From: Chionis minor
Taxonomy: Eukaryota; Chordata; Aves; Charadriiformes; Chionididae
DNA length: 64,000 bases
Direction: 5' to 3'
Assembly (NCBI GenBank): GCA_013398295.1
Contig: VZSF01008187.1
Location: 260,326-324,325 of the forward strand
In this document: positions 13,901 through 28,100 of the stretch, in pieces
How positions within the stretch are numbered: position 1 is the first letter of the stretch
How the letters are laid out: each line of letters starts with the position of its first letter
Translations under genes and position numbers: made by a program
The notes under the pieces: model-generated
Told to the model about the DNA's origin: nothing
What the model saw: only the letters and a program-made list of their open reading frames with translations
The model's database searches: none

Positions 13901-15306
13901 AAGGAGAAATTTTAAACACTGTGGACACTAAGCTGCAGGTAAACCGTGGACGCTCCAACCCCAGACAGCCAAGGACCTTCAGATTCAGTATTTTTTTTAT
14001 CCTCTCACTTGTACACAATTGCTTATGCCAATAAACAGGTGATTTTTCTCACTCCTCACAATCACTTGCCTTGCTCGTGATCTTGTGATCACTGACCAAG
14101 GGCTGCACGGGGCAAGAGCTGGATGCGTCGGCTTGGTGTGCCGGACCAATGACACCCGGAGAGTCACCCCCATGTGTCACCAGATACCGCGGACATCATC
14201 GTGAACCCATGGCAGATGCAAGGAGGTAATAACCCTTAAATGATCTCACAACACAGCACATTTAATTGAGATAGAAACGTGGTACATGTATATTACAACA
14301 GCCTCAAAGATGGTCAGTTTTCTAAACAAAGTGTAGACAAACCCACATGCCTCCCATGCAAAACGGATTAAACTAAGAAACAAACCAAAATTTTATTAAA
14401 GTAACTGAAGATGACAATGGACCTATACTAAAAATCACTAAATATGTACACGTATGTATATAAACACACAAATGACATACATAAGGCTAAAAGGTCCAAT
14501 TTTCATTTGCAGTGTGGTGAACTTCCAATGGTGGGGCAGTGAAGGGTGGCCTTCAAGTCAAAATTAAATATATCAGCTTATGTCAGAACACTGTAAAGGA
14601 GTTTGTTCAAATGAAAATTAGACCTCCACATCACTGTAAAGCAAAGACACATAATTTTGTGTCTTTAATTTAAAATGAAAGCCCTGGTGCACCAGGTAGT
14701 GACCTCCTAAGGCAGTATTTCTGCACACTGGAGATGGGTTTTGGAAGTCCAAAAATACCATGGAGGGGAGTATGCAAATTCTTACAGTTTCTTTTATTTT
14801 CAATTCAGAAAGAGTCTCTTTGGCCACTTGTTTAGATTAAATGCCCTTGGATCCTTCAATGCAGAGGAAAGGGAAGAGAAAGGAAAAAGTTGGTATTTGC
14901 AATGCTAAAACTTAGCCTATTGGGTTCAGCTAAGGACAAGAATTCAAAGGCTTGAACACTTACCTGAAATTTCAAAGAAAATTACCCAAATGCAGAGATA
15001 CCCGTCTTCCTCAGGTATTATCCCTGGAGTTTACCTGCATTTTCTCTGCAAAGGGCCTTGCACCTTTCATGGCAGAAGCACTCCACGGTAGCAAGGTTTT
15101 GGGTCCCTCTCTCTGCTGCATCTTCTAAGGAGACGCACTCAAACCTCCTCTGACCCTGCAGCTCTCAGCTATGGCAACCGAGATCTTTTTGGAGAGCCTT
15201 TGCAGGCTTGCTGCAAACAACCAGCCGTGGCACAAGGCTTGCTCATCTGTTTAAGGGACGGCACGCACTTCTCCTGATATCCCCACTGAATTTGGAGCTT
15301 CCCCAT
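7901..15306. other. Intergenic region between the SLC9A2-like and TMEM182-like genes
   Basis: AT-rich unique sequence with short homopolymers. No exon of MFSD9, the gene expected between SLC9A2 and TMEM182 in mammals, is recognised on either strand. One exon-like segment at 11352-11438 is discussed in the findings. Confidence 0.55.
11101..11130. repeat. A-rich homopolymer tract
   Basis: About 18 consecutive A, then T and a further A-run. No retroposed body is recognised beside it. Confidence 0.8.
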
Positions 15307-15312
15307 TTTATT
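15307..15312 (-). terminator. Candidate polyadenylation signal for the SLC9A2-like gene
   Basis: A canonical AATAAA on the minus strand about 0.7 kb past the proposed TAA. It is a single hexamer in AT-rich sequence, so the call depends on exon 12 being terminal. Confidence 0.3.
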
Positions 15313-16023
15313 TTTTGAGGTGAACTAGTTCTTAAATAAATTTTAAAAAATCCGTAAGAATATATTTTCCCCTTCTAACACAGCTGTAATAAGTTTTCAT
15401 TAAAAGAATTCTGTCTAGGTGTTGGAAAATTCCTCTGGTAAGACACAACACCTTATTTAACTATATGATTTAACTTTGGACTTGACATGATTAATGTTCA
15501 TAGTCAGGACTCACCAGTTCTGGAGGAGCAGAAGAGATCTTTCACCGTTTCTGCTGTCTTTCCTGGTGGCATGCTCCACCGCCTAATAAAACCCTCCTTG
15601 AGATAACAAAGTTGTTCCTAATGTGCAACTTAAATGCTCCCCGTTGCTTAGTTTATCCCTGATGACTAATGAGAAGACCTGATACCTCCTCTTATTAAAA
15701 CATCCTTTCTTGCAGTTGCAGACAATTTCAGCAATTTTCCTAGGCTGAACAGACTAATTTTTCCTAGACTTTTCTTAGAAATTCTCTTCGACGTTACCAG
15801 GCATTGTTAGTGCCCAGCTGTGCATCTTTTCCCCTAGTTCCCAATAAAAACCCAGCACTGTGCAATAAGAGCACAGGTTTTGATGTAAACCACTCGGGAT
15901 ATTTTGCCCTGTTCATGCCAACCCTTTTAATATGCATCTTATTTACATTATCTACATGTATAGCAGCCATCCATGAAACAGAGTGACATCCCTCATGGGA
16001 AGCCGGCAGCATCACTTGTGCTT

Positions 16024-16166
16024 TTACATCTCCAAAGTCAGTTCTTTTTCTATTTCTTTCTTCTCACCCCAGGCCGTACCACTGGGCTGGGGCGGTGGGA
16101 CGACACACACCGACTTCGACCGGTTCTGCTTCACTTCCACTTCCCGAACCTTTTCCGCATGCCCCA
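16024..16166 (-). CDS. SLC9A2: SLC9A2-like exon 12 (probable terminal coding exon)
   Basis: After a strong acceptor (TTTTCTCTTCCCACAG), the frame inherited from exon 11 stays open for 47 codons to TAA. It reads [19 protein letters not shown], then [19 protein letters not shown], and ends IEKELTLEM. The charged, proline-containing tail suits an NHE C-terminus, but little direct similarity is visible. A donor-like GG|GTGAGA inside the exon leaves open a further downstream exon. Confidence 0.6.
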
Positions 16167-19100
16167 CTGTGGGAAGAGAAAATCACCAGCTTGTATGAGA
16201 AATGTTCTCCTTTGTGGGTCCACAAGAATGAAGAAATACCAAGAGCTATTGAGGTGGCCACCGGAGATGAGCTATTCCACTGCAAGGATCACTTTTTAAT
16301 TATAAAACAGAAGACAAAGATCAGTGTTTGGGAGGGGTGGGGAGAGGACAAGGCCAATTTAAACTCTATTTTGTAGTTTGAAATGTGCTACATATCTGGA
16401 TCAATACAATCATTCTTTCATCACTACCCACCAGCAACTGTGCAGCACCACAATTCCTATCAGTGACTACCTTAAAATAGCTTTTCAAGATGCAGGCGTC
16501 CTGCCGGAGCACCTAAAATTTCACATTGCCACATTAAGTGATTGTTTTCAGCAATCACGAGGGAAGGGTTACAGCGTCCCTCAGCCATGTCATCAGGTAC
16601 GTTGGAGGCTGTTGTGCTCAGATCTTCCCTGGGGTAGAAAAACCCCACTCAGAAACACTGCTTTTCATGACTTTGCTCTGCTTATACTCGTGTTTTTCTT
16701 CAGGAAGAACACAGTTTAAACATTTATAATAAGTTGTGGATTAAAATACCTACATCCCCAGCAGATGTCCATATTATCAACACACAAATGCCACACAATT
16801 GTGTTTCTTCCATCTACTCTTGTGAAGCTGCAGTAAGATACCTTTGTGCAGAAAAAGTGCCAGCTATTCTACGGCTCTTTATTCTGCAAGTTTTGAGTTA
16901 ATTGTTTAAAGAAAATTACAAAGGAAGAAAACATAAATAGAAGGACACAAAAAGGTTGAAAAGAAATTATGATACTTTCATTCTTCTCAAATATTTTTCC
17001 AGTACATATGTAATGAAGAAATATTCTGTATATTGATGTTAGATCTAGCCCCTTAACCTAACTCAGCCCATACTTGGAGGCAACGTTACCTTCAGGATCA
17101 GCAAACACTGAATCCTTTCAACCATCACTTTTACAGCCGTGATTGTGTTAAAAGGTGTTGTGCCAAGTATTATAAAAACTCAGTGCTCGGTTCCCCACTG
17201 AACATCTCGTTGTGGTTCAGAGGCTGAAAGGACTCTGTCCTCTGCATTTTGAAGGATGCATTTTACAGTTTTGATGAGCTATACGTTGTGTGAGGCTCCA
17301 TTGATATTAAACCACTTTTCTTGAGTGTGAAACCTAAGCTTTCAGTTATCTAAAACCTGAGCTTGGGCTTACAAAAACATGAGGTCTTGAGCCACTGATC
17401 TTTCTGTAACAGATAATCAAAATAGACAGTGCTGCTAATGGGACACTCAACAAGCATTTTAATAACACTTAGCAAGCAAAAAACAAATCTTAATTTTTGT
17501 ACAGCTTTTGGGCATGAACTTCATGTTTCAAAGTATCATTCATTTTTATAAGGTTTTAGTTTATGCATTAGCTTCACCATAGGCAGAACAATCTGCAATT
17601 ACTGTCAAACGTCTTAGTGCTTGGTGGAATATGAAGAACAGTACCAGTTTCGAACGCTTGCCTGGCTGGACAAGGAGACGAGAAAGCTCTCTCTAAATTC
17701 CCACACCTCCTTGCAGCACACAGGTAATAAGGAGGTCAAACACCTGGACTGGGACACATTTCCCACCACTCTGGTTCCCAGCACCACTGCCTGTCCCCGA
17801 GCGGCTGCCTGGAGCACCTTCACTGCCAGCCATGCAGCCCAGCACCCTGAACCTGGTCCCAGGTGCTCCCAGGCTGGGAGGGGGCATTGGGGCTGGGAAG
17901 GGTCTCAGTTCATCTAAGGAGCCCCGCTTTGTCCCCCCAAGGCTGGAGCGATGCCCCTGCAGCCACCAGCCTGCAGCGTACAGCCCAGCTCTCCCTGCTG
18001 CTGCCTGCAGCGAGGTAGGGACGGCAGGGGGATTTGTCTTGGCTGTCTCCCAAATCCCAGCCCCGCAATGGACACGCCACGGACCTCAGCACATCCTCCC
18101 TGTCCCCTGCTGGACCATCCCATGGTTGGGGCAGGGCGAGCAGGGGAGGTAAGAAATCACCACCGGCACCCACCAGCTCCCCAGCTTACCGGTGAAGGAG
18201 CGGCACAGCTTGGGCTGCGTGCTGGAGTCGTCCTGCACAGAACAGGAGTCGCCCTTCTGTGATTAAGGAAGAAAAGTACTTTAATGCATTTATGAAGATT
18301 GCTAGCAAGTCTGTTAATGACACTCCTGCTTCATAAACAAGCCATTTGCAATCCCCAAGGACTCCGTTTCCATTTGTTTTACTTTTGCCAAGAAAAACAA
18401 AAAGAACTGTTGCTAAAAATATACCAAATAGATGGCAGGAAATGTTTACAAACGCTGACTTGTTTCAAGTTGGTGGAAGACGCCTGAGCTCTCCAGGAGT
18501 GATTCAGCAGATAGGATGGGCAGGAGCAGCCCTGGGGCAGGGAGGATGGAGCAGGCGAGTGCGGGAGGTGAAGCCCATCCCCAGGACAGGGACGTTTCCC
18601 ACCTTGGCTGCTCCCAACCTTGGCTGCAGGCCAAGGAGGCAGGTAACGAGCTTGCACTAACGAGCTCCCTGTCCTTTCACTCCAGTGCTAATCTCCACCC
18701 TCCAGGAAAAAAAGAAAAAAAACATAAATCAGGTAGCACAATGCTGCCTGAATTGTTCAGTGCTTCTGTAAACTGGGAATAAGTCTCTTACGCAGCTGTG
18801 ATTTGGCACCTCGGTCCAGAAGCCCCGACTGCCAAAGTAACTCTGGACACGTCCCAGCCTGCTTTTCTGTTTTGTTTCGGTTCGTTCTCCTCCCTCCCCT
18901 AACGAGGACCGATGCCCTCCATCCCTTGTTCGCACTTTTATTGACCATTTTAATAACAATGCCTTCCCAGCTCCAGCAGCAGCGCCTGGCTCCCTGGAAA
19001 GCCATTCCCAGGGGCATTTAACGATTCTCAGAGCATGCTCCATGAAAGGGCTCCGACATAATTACCAAAGGCAGTTATGTCATTTACGCACATGGCTTAC

Positions 19101-22100
19101 AGGCAGCTCCAAATAAGCTCCTTCTGGGGGAGTGTACTCATGTTTTGGCAGAAGAAAAGAGGACGAAGTTGCCTGGCTACAGGTGCAAGGATTTTCTGGG
19201 TGCTCAGTGGTAAATAAAAGCTATCCTGGGTCTCAGAAACCACCCTGCCAGCATACTCTCTGTTGGATCCTTGCCTAAAACAAGGCAAGCCCAAAATCCA
19301 GACAGCGTTCAGAGCCAGCATGATGCACAGCTCCAGGAAGCAGCAGCCTTCGGAAGGAATTTTGTCCTTAGGCAGAGGAACGCGAACTTTCTGCTGGAAC
19401 TAGATAGTCTTGGAGTTAATCCTCTGGGCTATGATTCAGATCTGAAGTCACCTCATAGTCCTGCCAAGGTTTTTCTGCCTGGTGTAAATCATTCAACCTG
19501 TGTTGTTGGCTCAGGAGGGAAGAGGATTGTTCTTCTCTCACTTCTTTTCTCTACCTTCCCTATTCACTCTGCAACCTCTCCTTGGCAGGGGCTTCTAATG
19601 CAGCACTACTGTAAGAGCAAAGGAAGATACCTCAAGTGCAGTAGACCCCCAAGGCACCTAAAGCCACCCAGATTACAGAGAAGAGATGATTTGCTCTGTC
19701 TGAAGCCAGGTGTTGGCCACGGACCAGTGCCTGTCCTGGCCGGGGCACCAGTTTCTCTGCACCAACTGTGGAAGGAAATGGATTGTCCCTCAGGTGAGGT
19801 GAACTTCACTCTTGGCTCCTCCCCAGGCTGGTGGAGCCACAGACCTATAGAAAGATGTCCTTCCATACATGCCTTATTTTGTGGTGACTGGTACAGCAGG
19901 AAAAGACCAACCAGCACCTAATATATTATGAGATGAATCTAACTGAGCTACAACAGCTTCATATTTTAATAGCAAAGGACTAACCAACTTCACTAAAGAA
20001 AGAAGAATATATATGCAGACAGCCAGCAAGCAGAAAAAGCAGTGCTTCTACTGAACCAAAGGGATTTTTTGATTTTTCGCTCAGCTGATAACACCTAACT
20101 GATTGAATGCATCGCCAGAGATTATTTCAAATAGACTGGCAACAGAAGACGCGCAGGTGTTTCACCAGCACCGGAGGGGTTTCAGTAGCCCTTTGCTTGA
20201 AGTTTGTTTCACATTTCCTTGATTTCCAGTTGGGTTCACAAACACAGTTGTAATGCTTCCACCTCGTGGTGAAATGCAGAATAGAAAAATGTGTGGCACG
20301 AGAGCATCTAATTTTTTTCTTGCTGACTCAAAACCTGGAAGGCCAAATCCTTCCCTTTGGGACTACAAAAGATGGAGTATCTGACAATTAGAAAAATTTC
20401 CAACACTAACTAGCTATATTTTTCATTCATCTCTTTTTAAACAGGAAAATGCCATTTGCTTGTCACCTGGGCGTGAAACTAAATCTGAGTGGCTTAATTT
20501 ATTCCCCAAAATTTAAAATATTGAGCTGCTTTTAATGGGCTGAAATCTACTTTTTAGCAATGTTCCTTCTTTCTGCTGACAAATTCTGCAATCTGTCCTC
20601 CTACAGCGTGAAGTAACAGCGTTCACCCACCCTCACACCTCGTGCTAATATTCCAGGGCTCTTTTAGAACATTATCGCATCACTTTTGTGTATTGCCTTA
20701 TTTCTATCCACAGTAAAATGAGGCAGCTGTTCTAAAAAACTAGCAGATAAGCTACTTATCACACAAAACATGCTTGACTTTTCCTTTTGGGAGCAGAGGG
20801 ATAGTTCTCGGGCTTAGAGTCACCCTTACAGATGTCACTGGAATCAGCTCTCTGTATTTACATCTGCTTCACTTAGACTGGCACAAAGCAAAGGTAGCTG
20901 CTATAAAGAGGTGTAATTAGCACCATCAAATTACTCCTATGAGACAGTAGCATTCAGCATCAAATTGGCCTTTTGCATAATCCATAGGAGCACTTGCCAC
21001 CATCCATAAGTCAGCATAGGGACAGAGCAAACTTTACTGCTTTTGCAATTCCCCCCAAAATATTGTGTCCTCTCAAAGGCCAGCTGTAAGCATTCAAAGT
21101 AATGGGAGAAATGGTCTTCCCAAAAGCGCCGAATTTCCTAGCAAATGCACCGCAGTACCTAATGGGAGCAGCAGAGAAGAGGAAAGCAGAAGCACAAGGG
21201 TTAACAATAAAATGTCCTTAAAGTATGTAATGTCATGCTCAAAATCAGCCCTAGTTTGATGTTGTTCTTTTTGAAGTTTAATTATACCAAATGTTCTACA
21301 GGAACATGCCATGTTCTTGCCTATCTATTTTGAATTGTAAGTACCAATCAGCATGTAAATGATCAAATTAAATCTTTTAAGTTGTTTGCAAGAGCCGGAA
21401 CACCTTTCTGTGAATGGAGGGCTGAGAAGCAGCAGCATTTGGTGTGTTACTGCTGTTCTCCGTGAGCTCTTCAATGACTGGCATTTGAACAAAGAAATCA
21501 GAGTGGGAGAAAGCCTGCGGCACTCCCAAGTCCTTGCGCTGTCGAGGAAAATTACTATCTAAATAAAGAAAGATAAATTATTTCTTTTTAAAAGGTCTTT
21601 CTGTTCTCCTTAGTGATGGAGCCTTGCTGCCCAGACTAGAGACCACAGTTTGCACTTTGAGAGCGCTCAAGCTCAAGCCGTCAAAACCTAAGATTCAGAG
21701 AAGTGGGTGAAATTTAGGGATGGCTCAGCAATTACTGCTGCTGACCTGGGGGTTTGGGAGCAAAATGCAGTGGGGTTAACTGCTTCTCCTTTAGAGCAAG
21801 AGTTACAGAGGATGGGAGGAATTGAAAAGACACAGCCTGCTCCTTGTGTGCCATTCCTGGACCATTTCATCTTTGCAAGAGGAAATCTTGGCTCAGCTTC
21901 TCTCACTGAATCCCAAAGAAGTCAGTAAAAGTCTTCACCAGTCACAGACACTGTATTTACCTTGTTTCTCCTCTAATTCAGAATATGAACCAATGTGGAG
22001 CTGTACCAGCTGTAAATTTGGACTCACAGTAGTTCTCCCAGGAATGCGGTATGCAACACTTCCCTCTGTTTTACTTTCTTCAAGTCTGCCCAGAACCATA

Positions 22101-25100
22101 ACTGCTTTTAGAAACAAAAAACTCCCCTCCAGAATAAATAAGAAAGCTCACAATAATGCTTCTGTCCTTTCAAAAGAGTTGGGGGGGAAAAAAACATCGA
22201 ATAGTTTCAAATATTTACAGTCCATCTGGACTGCTGACAATGGGTGAACCAAATTCTCGCCTTTGAAGAAATCTCCCAGAGAAGAAAACATGGGAAAAAC
22301 AGACCACTGAATCTACAGACTGAAGCCCAATTAATAACATTTGCTCAGTAAATAACTCTCCTAGCATGGATGGAAGCCTATGTTCACAAAGCGCTGGAAT
22401 GGCGCTGCACCCAAGATGGCTCATTTGTTTGTCAGGACTTGGGTTGATCCCCCACTCCTCCCGCCCCTTGGTATTTTGTACTCACTGGATTGCAATTTAG
22501 GATTGAGAGACAATTCTTTTTTTTTTTTTTTAAATTTAAGGCAGCAGGATTTGTCTTTAAAAGGAAATACCACTAGCAATAAATCACACTATTCCTAGTG
22601 CTTGTTACATCTTCACAGGGAAAGCAGCCCGTGCATGGTCTCTGCAGGTCTAAGCCTTCCCCCACTCCCTCTTACCTCCTTGCTGGAGCTGGCTGTGTCA
22701 CTTTCGCTCACTTCCACCCACAGGTTTTTGTGCCGGAGGATCAGGATCTCCTTGGCATGCTCCATGGGCTCGGTCTCTCCGGGAAGCGTGTGCCTGTTGT
22801 ATGCCGGCCCCTGCACATTGCACCATGAGAGACCGCTGTTGGAGGTGGGACCATCCCTCTCTCCGCAGCAGCATCCCTTCACTGGTGTCTGCGTCTCCCA
22901 CGTCCTTCACTCCCCGTAACCATTCTGCCTAGTTATGGGGATAAAATGATCCACCCAAGTCTGAGAGGTGGGGATGGAGGGAAAAAACCAAAGAAGGAAG
23001 ATGGAACTCCAAACTCCGCTTCTTTATGTAAAATTGCCCAAGTGATCACTGAGCAACAAGGCTGCGATGCATTTCCATTAGTCCAGCTGACACACCAACC
23101 TAGTGCAACTACCCTGTTCAAGGTGTCTTCAGCCTCAGTGCCTGTGCCCAGCCCCCCCACATTTTATATAAGCCCCATCTTAATATATAAACCATTCAAT
23201 CAACAGGAACCATAAATCCTGCCTCAAAAGCCGTAAACCAACCAAAGTTAACTCTCCCACTAACTTCAGTGGAGTTGGGATAACTCTGTCGCTACAAGGG
23301 GTGAGGCTGGATTTCAGCAGGAGTAAGTGCAAACCGGAGGTATGCCTTCAGCTTCATCCCATTCACCATTTCCACAGGTTTCCTCCCAGCCTTATCTATC
23401 TGCTTCTCTCAGCTCAGCAAAGGGACAGGAGGGGGTGTTTGATCCCTCTGTGCTGAGCTGCCCACACCAGCCACATCCCCAGGGACTCGGTATTTCGTGC
23501 GTAATCCGTAAAACAAAGGCTTAGGTGGATTTTAAGGATAAGGCTCTATATATCACCATGTGAACAGCAATTACAATGCACAGTCCTAGGCGCTGTGTAA
23601 AACCTCAGACAGATTATTCATGAGTTATTCTGTAAACACCAAGTGTTTTCTATGCTATTTACCAGTTGTGCCAGTTTCATGGAAAAATTGCCGAGTGGTT
23701 TTAAAACCTGTTCAGATTAGTTCTCATGCGCAGTTCACTGACTGTCCTCTCTTCCATGGGAAAAAATGCAACGTGAGGATCACCCCAGGAGTTGTTGCAA
23801 CTGCTGGATCTGCTAACCTGATGGCTGAAGATCCACGTGCTCCTCCTTTCTCCTTTCTGGTTCTGGGTACTGATGCCTAAAATACTTCATGAAATTATAG
23901 GCTGACTGGGTGAACCTTTCAAAAGCTGTCATGCTGCAAACAGAAATGTGCCACTGACTTGGAAACTGGATCTGGCTTCACAGAGCCAACTATTCTCTGC
24001 TCACAAAGAGACATCATTAGTAATTATGTAAATATTCATAACATCTGCTCAGGCTGTTAGGATAACTGAGATAACTTTTGTTATTGGACATCTAAAATAC
24101 AGATTGAGGGGAGTCATACCGTTCTCCTTATTCGGTACAGGTTCCTTGACAATATTTCCTGTATATTTTCCAGGACATCCGGATTCAAAGTATCCTCCAA
24201 TTTTTTGTCCGTTATGACAGTCCTGTTGTTGTTGCTGCAAAGAAAACCAGAACGCCTTATTTTGCAAGATGCACAGCAGCGCAACCAGCGCACCCCCAAA
24301 GCCCAGCGTTCACAGCAGCCCTTTCGGAGCCCACCAGGAGTGGACATGACCAACAGCTAATCCTTGCAGATGGAGCTCACTGCAGAAGGGACATTTGGCA
24401 TTTGCATGAGAGCTGTGCATCCATGTGCTCCCTGGTAGATAAAAGAGCTGTGGGGAGCTGTGGCAGAGCAGAGCCATCTGTGAGAGATGAGATGGCCATT
24501 CTGACGTGCAAATATTTGACCCCGCTGCCTCAGCCGATGCTCATTCTCACTGTTGGTTCCTTGAGAAAGTGTAATGGTGCAAAGACATCAAAAAATGGTG
24601 CAAGGGCCTCTTCCTCAGAGCACCATTTCTGTGTAACTCTGGGGTGAGGTGGGGGGATACAGGCGAGCCTTCATTTACAAGATCGGAAACTGTGTTCATC
24701 GATGCCAGTAGATCACTCATCCACATCATTTTTAATGCCCATCTATTAATCTTTAAATAGTGTTTATTTTGAGTTTGTCCAAGCTATGTTGCTCCTTCCC
24801 ATGGGATAGCCCAGCAGGGAAGAGCAGAGGAGGCAGAGGAGTTTGCAAAAGCTTTTCATAACTGTTCCCTCCGGTGGGAGGGTTGTGAGGAGTGGTGGGA
24901 AGGGGATGGACACAGGGGACTTAGAGCACTTACAGCAAGGATGGGTGAGATGGGGCATGCCCCAGCTGCCCTGCTTCTGCCAGCTCGATGGCATGCTTCC
25001 GCTCCAGCTTTTCATAGAGAAGCACGATACTTGATTTTGGCTGATCGTATTCCCGAAGCAGGATCTTCTGCAGGTATTTGCTGTTGAAATATTCTAATCT

Positions 25101-28100
25101 GTTTGAAACAAAACAAGATATGCTTAGCCTCCTCCCACGATGCCCCAGCACTTAAATGGGCCTGAGCAAGCCAGCAGACTCATATCCATGACTGTCCCAT
25201 ATTCCTTTATATTCCATTGCCTCCTTTCCAGAAACCAATTGTCCCAGAGTTCAGTTCTGAATTATTTTTGCACTACAGTACATAAGCTAAGATATTAAAA
25301 TGTTTGCCAAATACAATAAAAACTCCCCAAAGTGCCAGATTTTATCATGAACCTTACTATAAGTGCTACAAGTACAGTCGCCCCAAGGGATGCAACAGAT
25401 TTAAACACTTACAGATTCCCTCTTGAGCCATTTCCTCTCACTTTCTGCCCAAATACAGACCAAGATTTGGGAAAGACTTAGCCAGTATCAAACACTGACG
25501 TTGTTAGCTGCTCACAAACCTGCTAGCCAGGAGCCCAACACTCCTCAGCAGCAGTGATTCCCATACCCTCTAGTGGCACATCCAAGCACCGGCATTCCTA
25601 AGAAAATCCCTGCCAGCTGCATTAATCAGTCTTTACCATGAAGTTAGCTGCATCGGTGTCTGCACAGCCAAGGAATTAGACCTGGTGGATTGCTATTAGT
25701 ATATTTTATGTTATTTGTATTTTTAAAAGAAAAAAAAAGAAAAACAAAAAAAAACTCTTACGTGTACAACCTACTTAATTTTTCTTAATGAAAATTGAGG
25801 ACTTTGCTAGAGAAATCTGTAGAGATCCTCTAAAATTTGTCAGTCCACAACAAGCAGTTGCCCCTCCAAGCGCTGCAAGCTCACATTTGCACTGTTAATT
25901 GGGGACACACTGGGCTGGGGCCCTCAGCTCCCACATGGCCGGACAGGCAGCGCCGCTGCAGGCAGGGACAGGCTGAAGCCACACAAGCTGTGTGTTACAC
26001 TGGCACGGCTCTTTCATTTCCAGCAGATTTCTTTTGACAAGAAGGGACAAATACAATAGGAAAGGAGAAAGGAGTCATTTTAGGGTGAAGTACAATACGT
26101 GACCTGCAAGCAGGGAAGCACCCCAAGAACCTGGTCTCACCTCGGACAAAGAAAAGCTGCCCCTCTGTCACCTGGGTTGTCCCACAAGGATGAACAAGGC
26201 TCAGCTGACCCACAGTGGAAACTGAGGGAACAGAAACCAGCCTCATTTTTTCCTACACATGTATACAGTTGTATTTTGGCAAATCCTTACTTGTCTTTCC
26301 AGTAATACTGTCCCCAGTGTCCAGATATATCTTCAATGCCAGCCAGCAAATGATCCAAGAACTAAACAGAAGAGAGGATTTTGCTATACACCGGTTGCAT
26401 GTATTGCATACGTGATGAACTGAGTCAGCAAACATCAAAAGCCAGCAGACAAAACAGGAGATGCTTTCAGCTCGGTACACAGCACCGGTAAACAAGAAGA
26501 GGGGATGTCGGGCTAATTCCCCATCCAGTCATCCACGTGTATCCCTCAGTTCTGGAGTACAATAAGTGGTTTGGCTGCTTGCTTTCACGTCTGTGCGAGC
26601 AAAGAATAACCGCTGAGGGACATGGATCTGCTCTTTATGATATGTACGGGATGGCTGATGGCTTGCGCGTCCTGCATATTTGGCCTTGATAAGCAGGAAA
26701 TGCTCATATTGCAGTTTTTGAGGACAATTTGTCTCAGGAGTTCAGTATCTTCAGGATACAGATGTAGATAATATACAAATGATGCTTTGACTTGAATAAG
26801 AAATACTGCCTTCCCCCAGACACTCCCACTAAATTAAATCATTGGCCATATCATGCCTTATACAAAAACATTATTGTTTAAAATTATATTAAACATACCA
26901 GACAGGTTGATTTTTCCACCTAGAAGTTGAATCTCTGTAATTTCCCAAATTGTTATCCCTCCTACTGGTGCCTCTAAACTGGTAGAGGGCTCTACTTGAC
27001 TGTGGGTCAATGCCCCTCCACACTCAGGTACCGGTGGCCCTGAAGCTTCCTCCAGCTCTGATTTTTTTTAAAAAATATTTTTTGTGGGATCAGAGGCAGA
27101 AAAGTTTCAGAGCAGTTCACCCAGCCCTGCAGCCTGGTGCAAGCTTAGAGCCCTCACATTGCTATTAGCAGCTGTACAGTCTGAGGACTGACAAATGACC
27201 CCCCCTGCCACTGATCATCGCTGTTGAGAGCAAGAATATCCTGGCTATCTGAGCAGAGAAATAAATTTGAGGAAGAAAGCTGCTTCTGGCTTCTGCGTCC
27301 CTGATTTCCAACTATCTGCATTGTTGCCTTCTTGTACCTTAATTGGTACAAAGCCATTTTCAGCTCACATTTCCTAACAAACGCATTTCCAGAGACAATT
27401 TACTATTCACACACCAACAAAAGAAACTATTCTCTGTTCATGATAGAAAAAGACTCTTCAGCCTGTTGAACTGTTCTGTTAACCTCAGACAAAGCCCTGT
27501 AATACAACCTAATTGTGAAGATGCCAAACAGTTTTTATAAATGTCCTCAGACCTAATGTCTTTATTTCTAGTTAGCCAAAAAGAAGACAAAAATATTCCT
27601 AAAGAAGTCATCCCCACAGAACTGTGACTGGGCATAAACAATTAGATACAGAAACATAATTTTACATCGGGTGCAGATGCAAATGCAAAGCCCCAGCTAG
27701 GTGTGCAGAATACCCTGCTTTGACATGGAGTTGACCCACTCTCTGAAGAAGTCCTCTATAACTAGAAAGGCCAACATTTGGATGGCGAGAGCAAGGTGAA
27801 CTAAATTCCACCTTTGGGCTATGGATTTAGAATCAGAATGGTTTGGGTTGGAAGGGACCTTAAAGATCATGCAGTTCCAACCCTGCTGCGACGGCAGGCA
27901 CACCTCCCACTAGATCAGGTTGCTCAAAGCCCCATCCAACCTGGCCTTGAACACTTCAGGGAGGGGGCACTTCAGTAGTTCCTTCCAATATAGTATTAAG
28001 CTTACCCTCCCTTTGCTAAATCTTTCTGCAAAAATATCCAAACTGATGGTGGTGATGTGCTGGTGAACACATGGAAGATCTCAGCCCTGAAAGCAACCAA

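Noticed and set aside
14970..15060. Minus-strand donor-like sites (TTTCAG|GTAAGT and ATGCAG|GTAAAC) as extra exchanger exons
   Set aside because: They lie beyond the proposed stop, lack good acceptors and encode nothing family-like.
19271..19921. Plus-strand 216-codon open frame in exchanger intron 10
   Set aside because: It begins at TTG rather than ATG, shows no recognised domain, and lies antisense in an intron in fairly GC-rich DNA where long open frames occur by chance.
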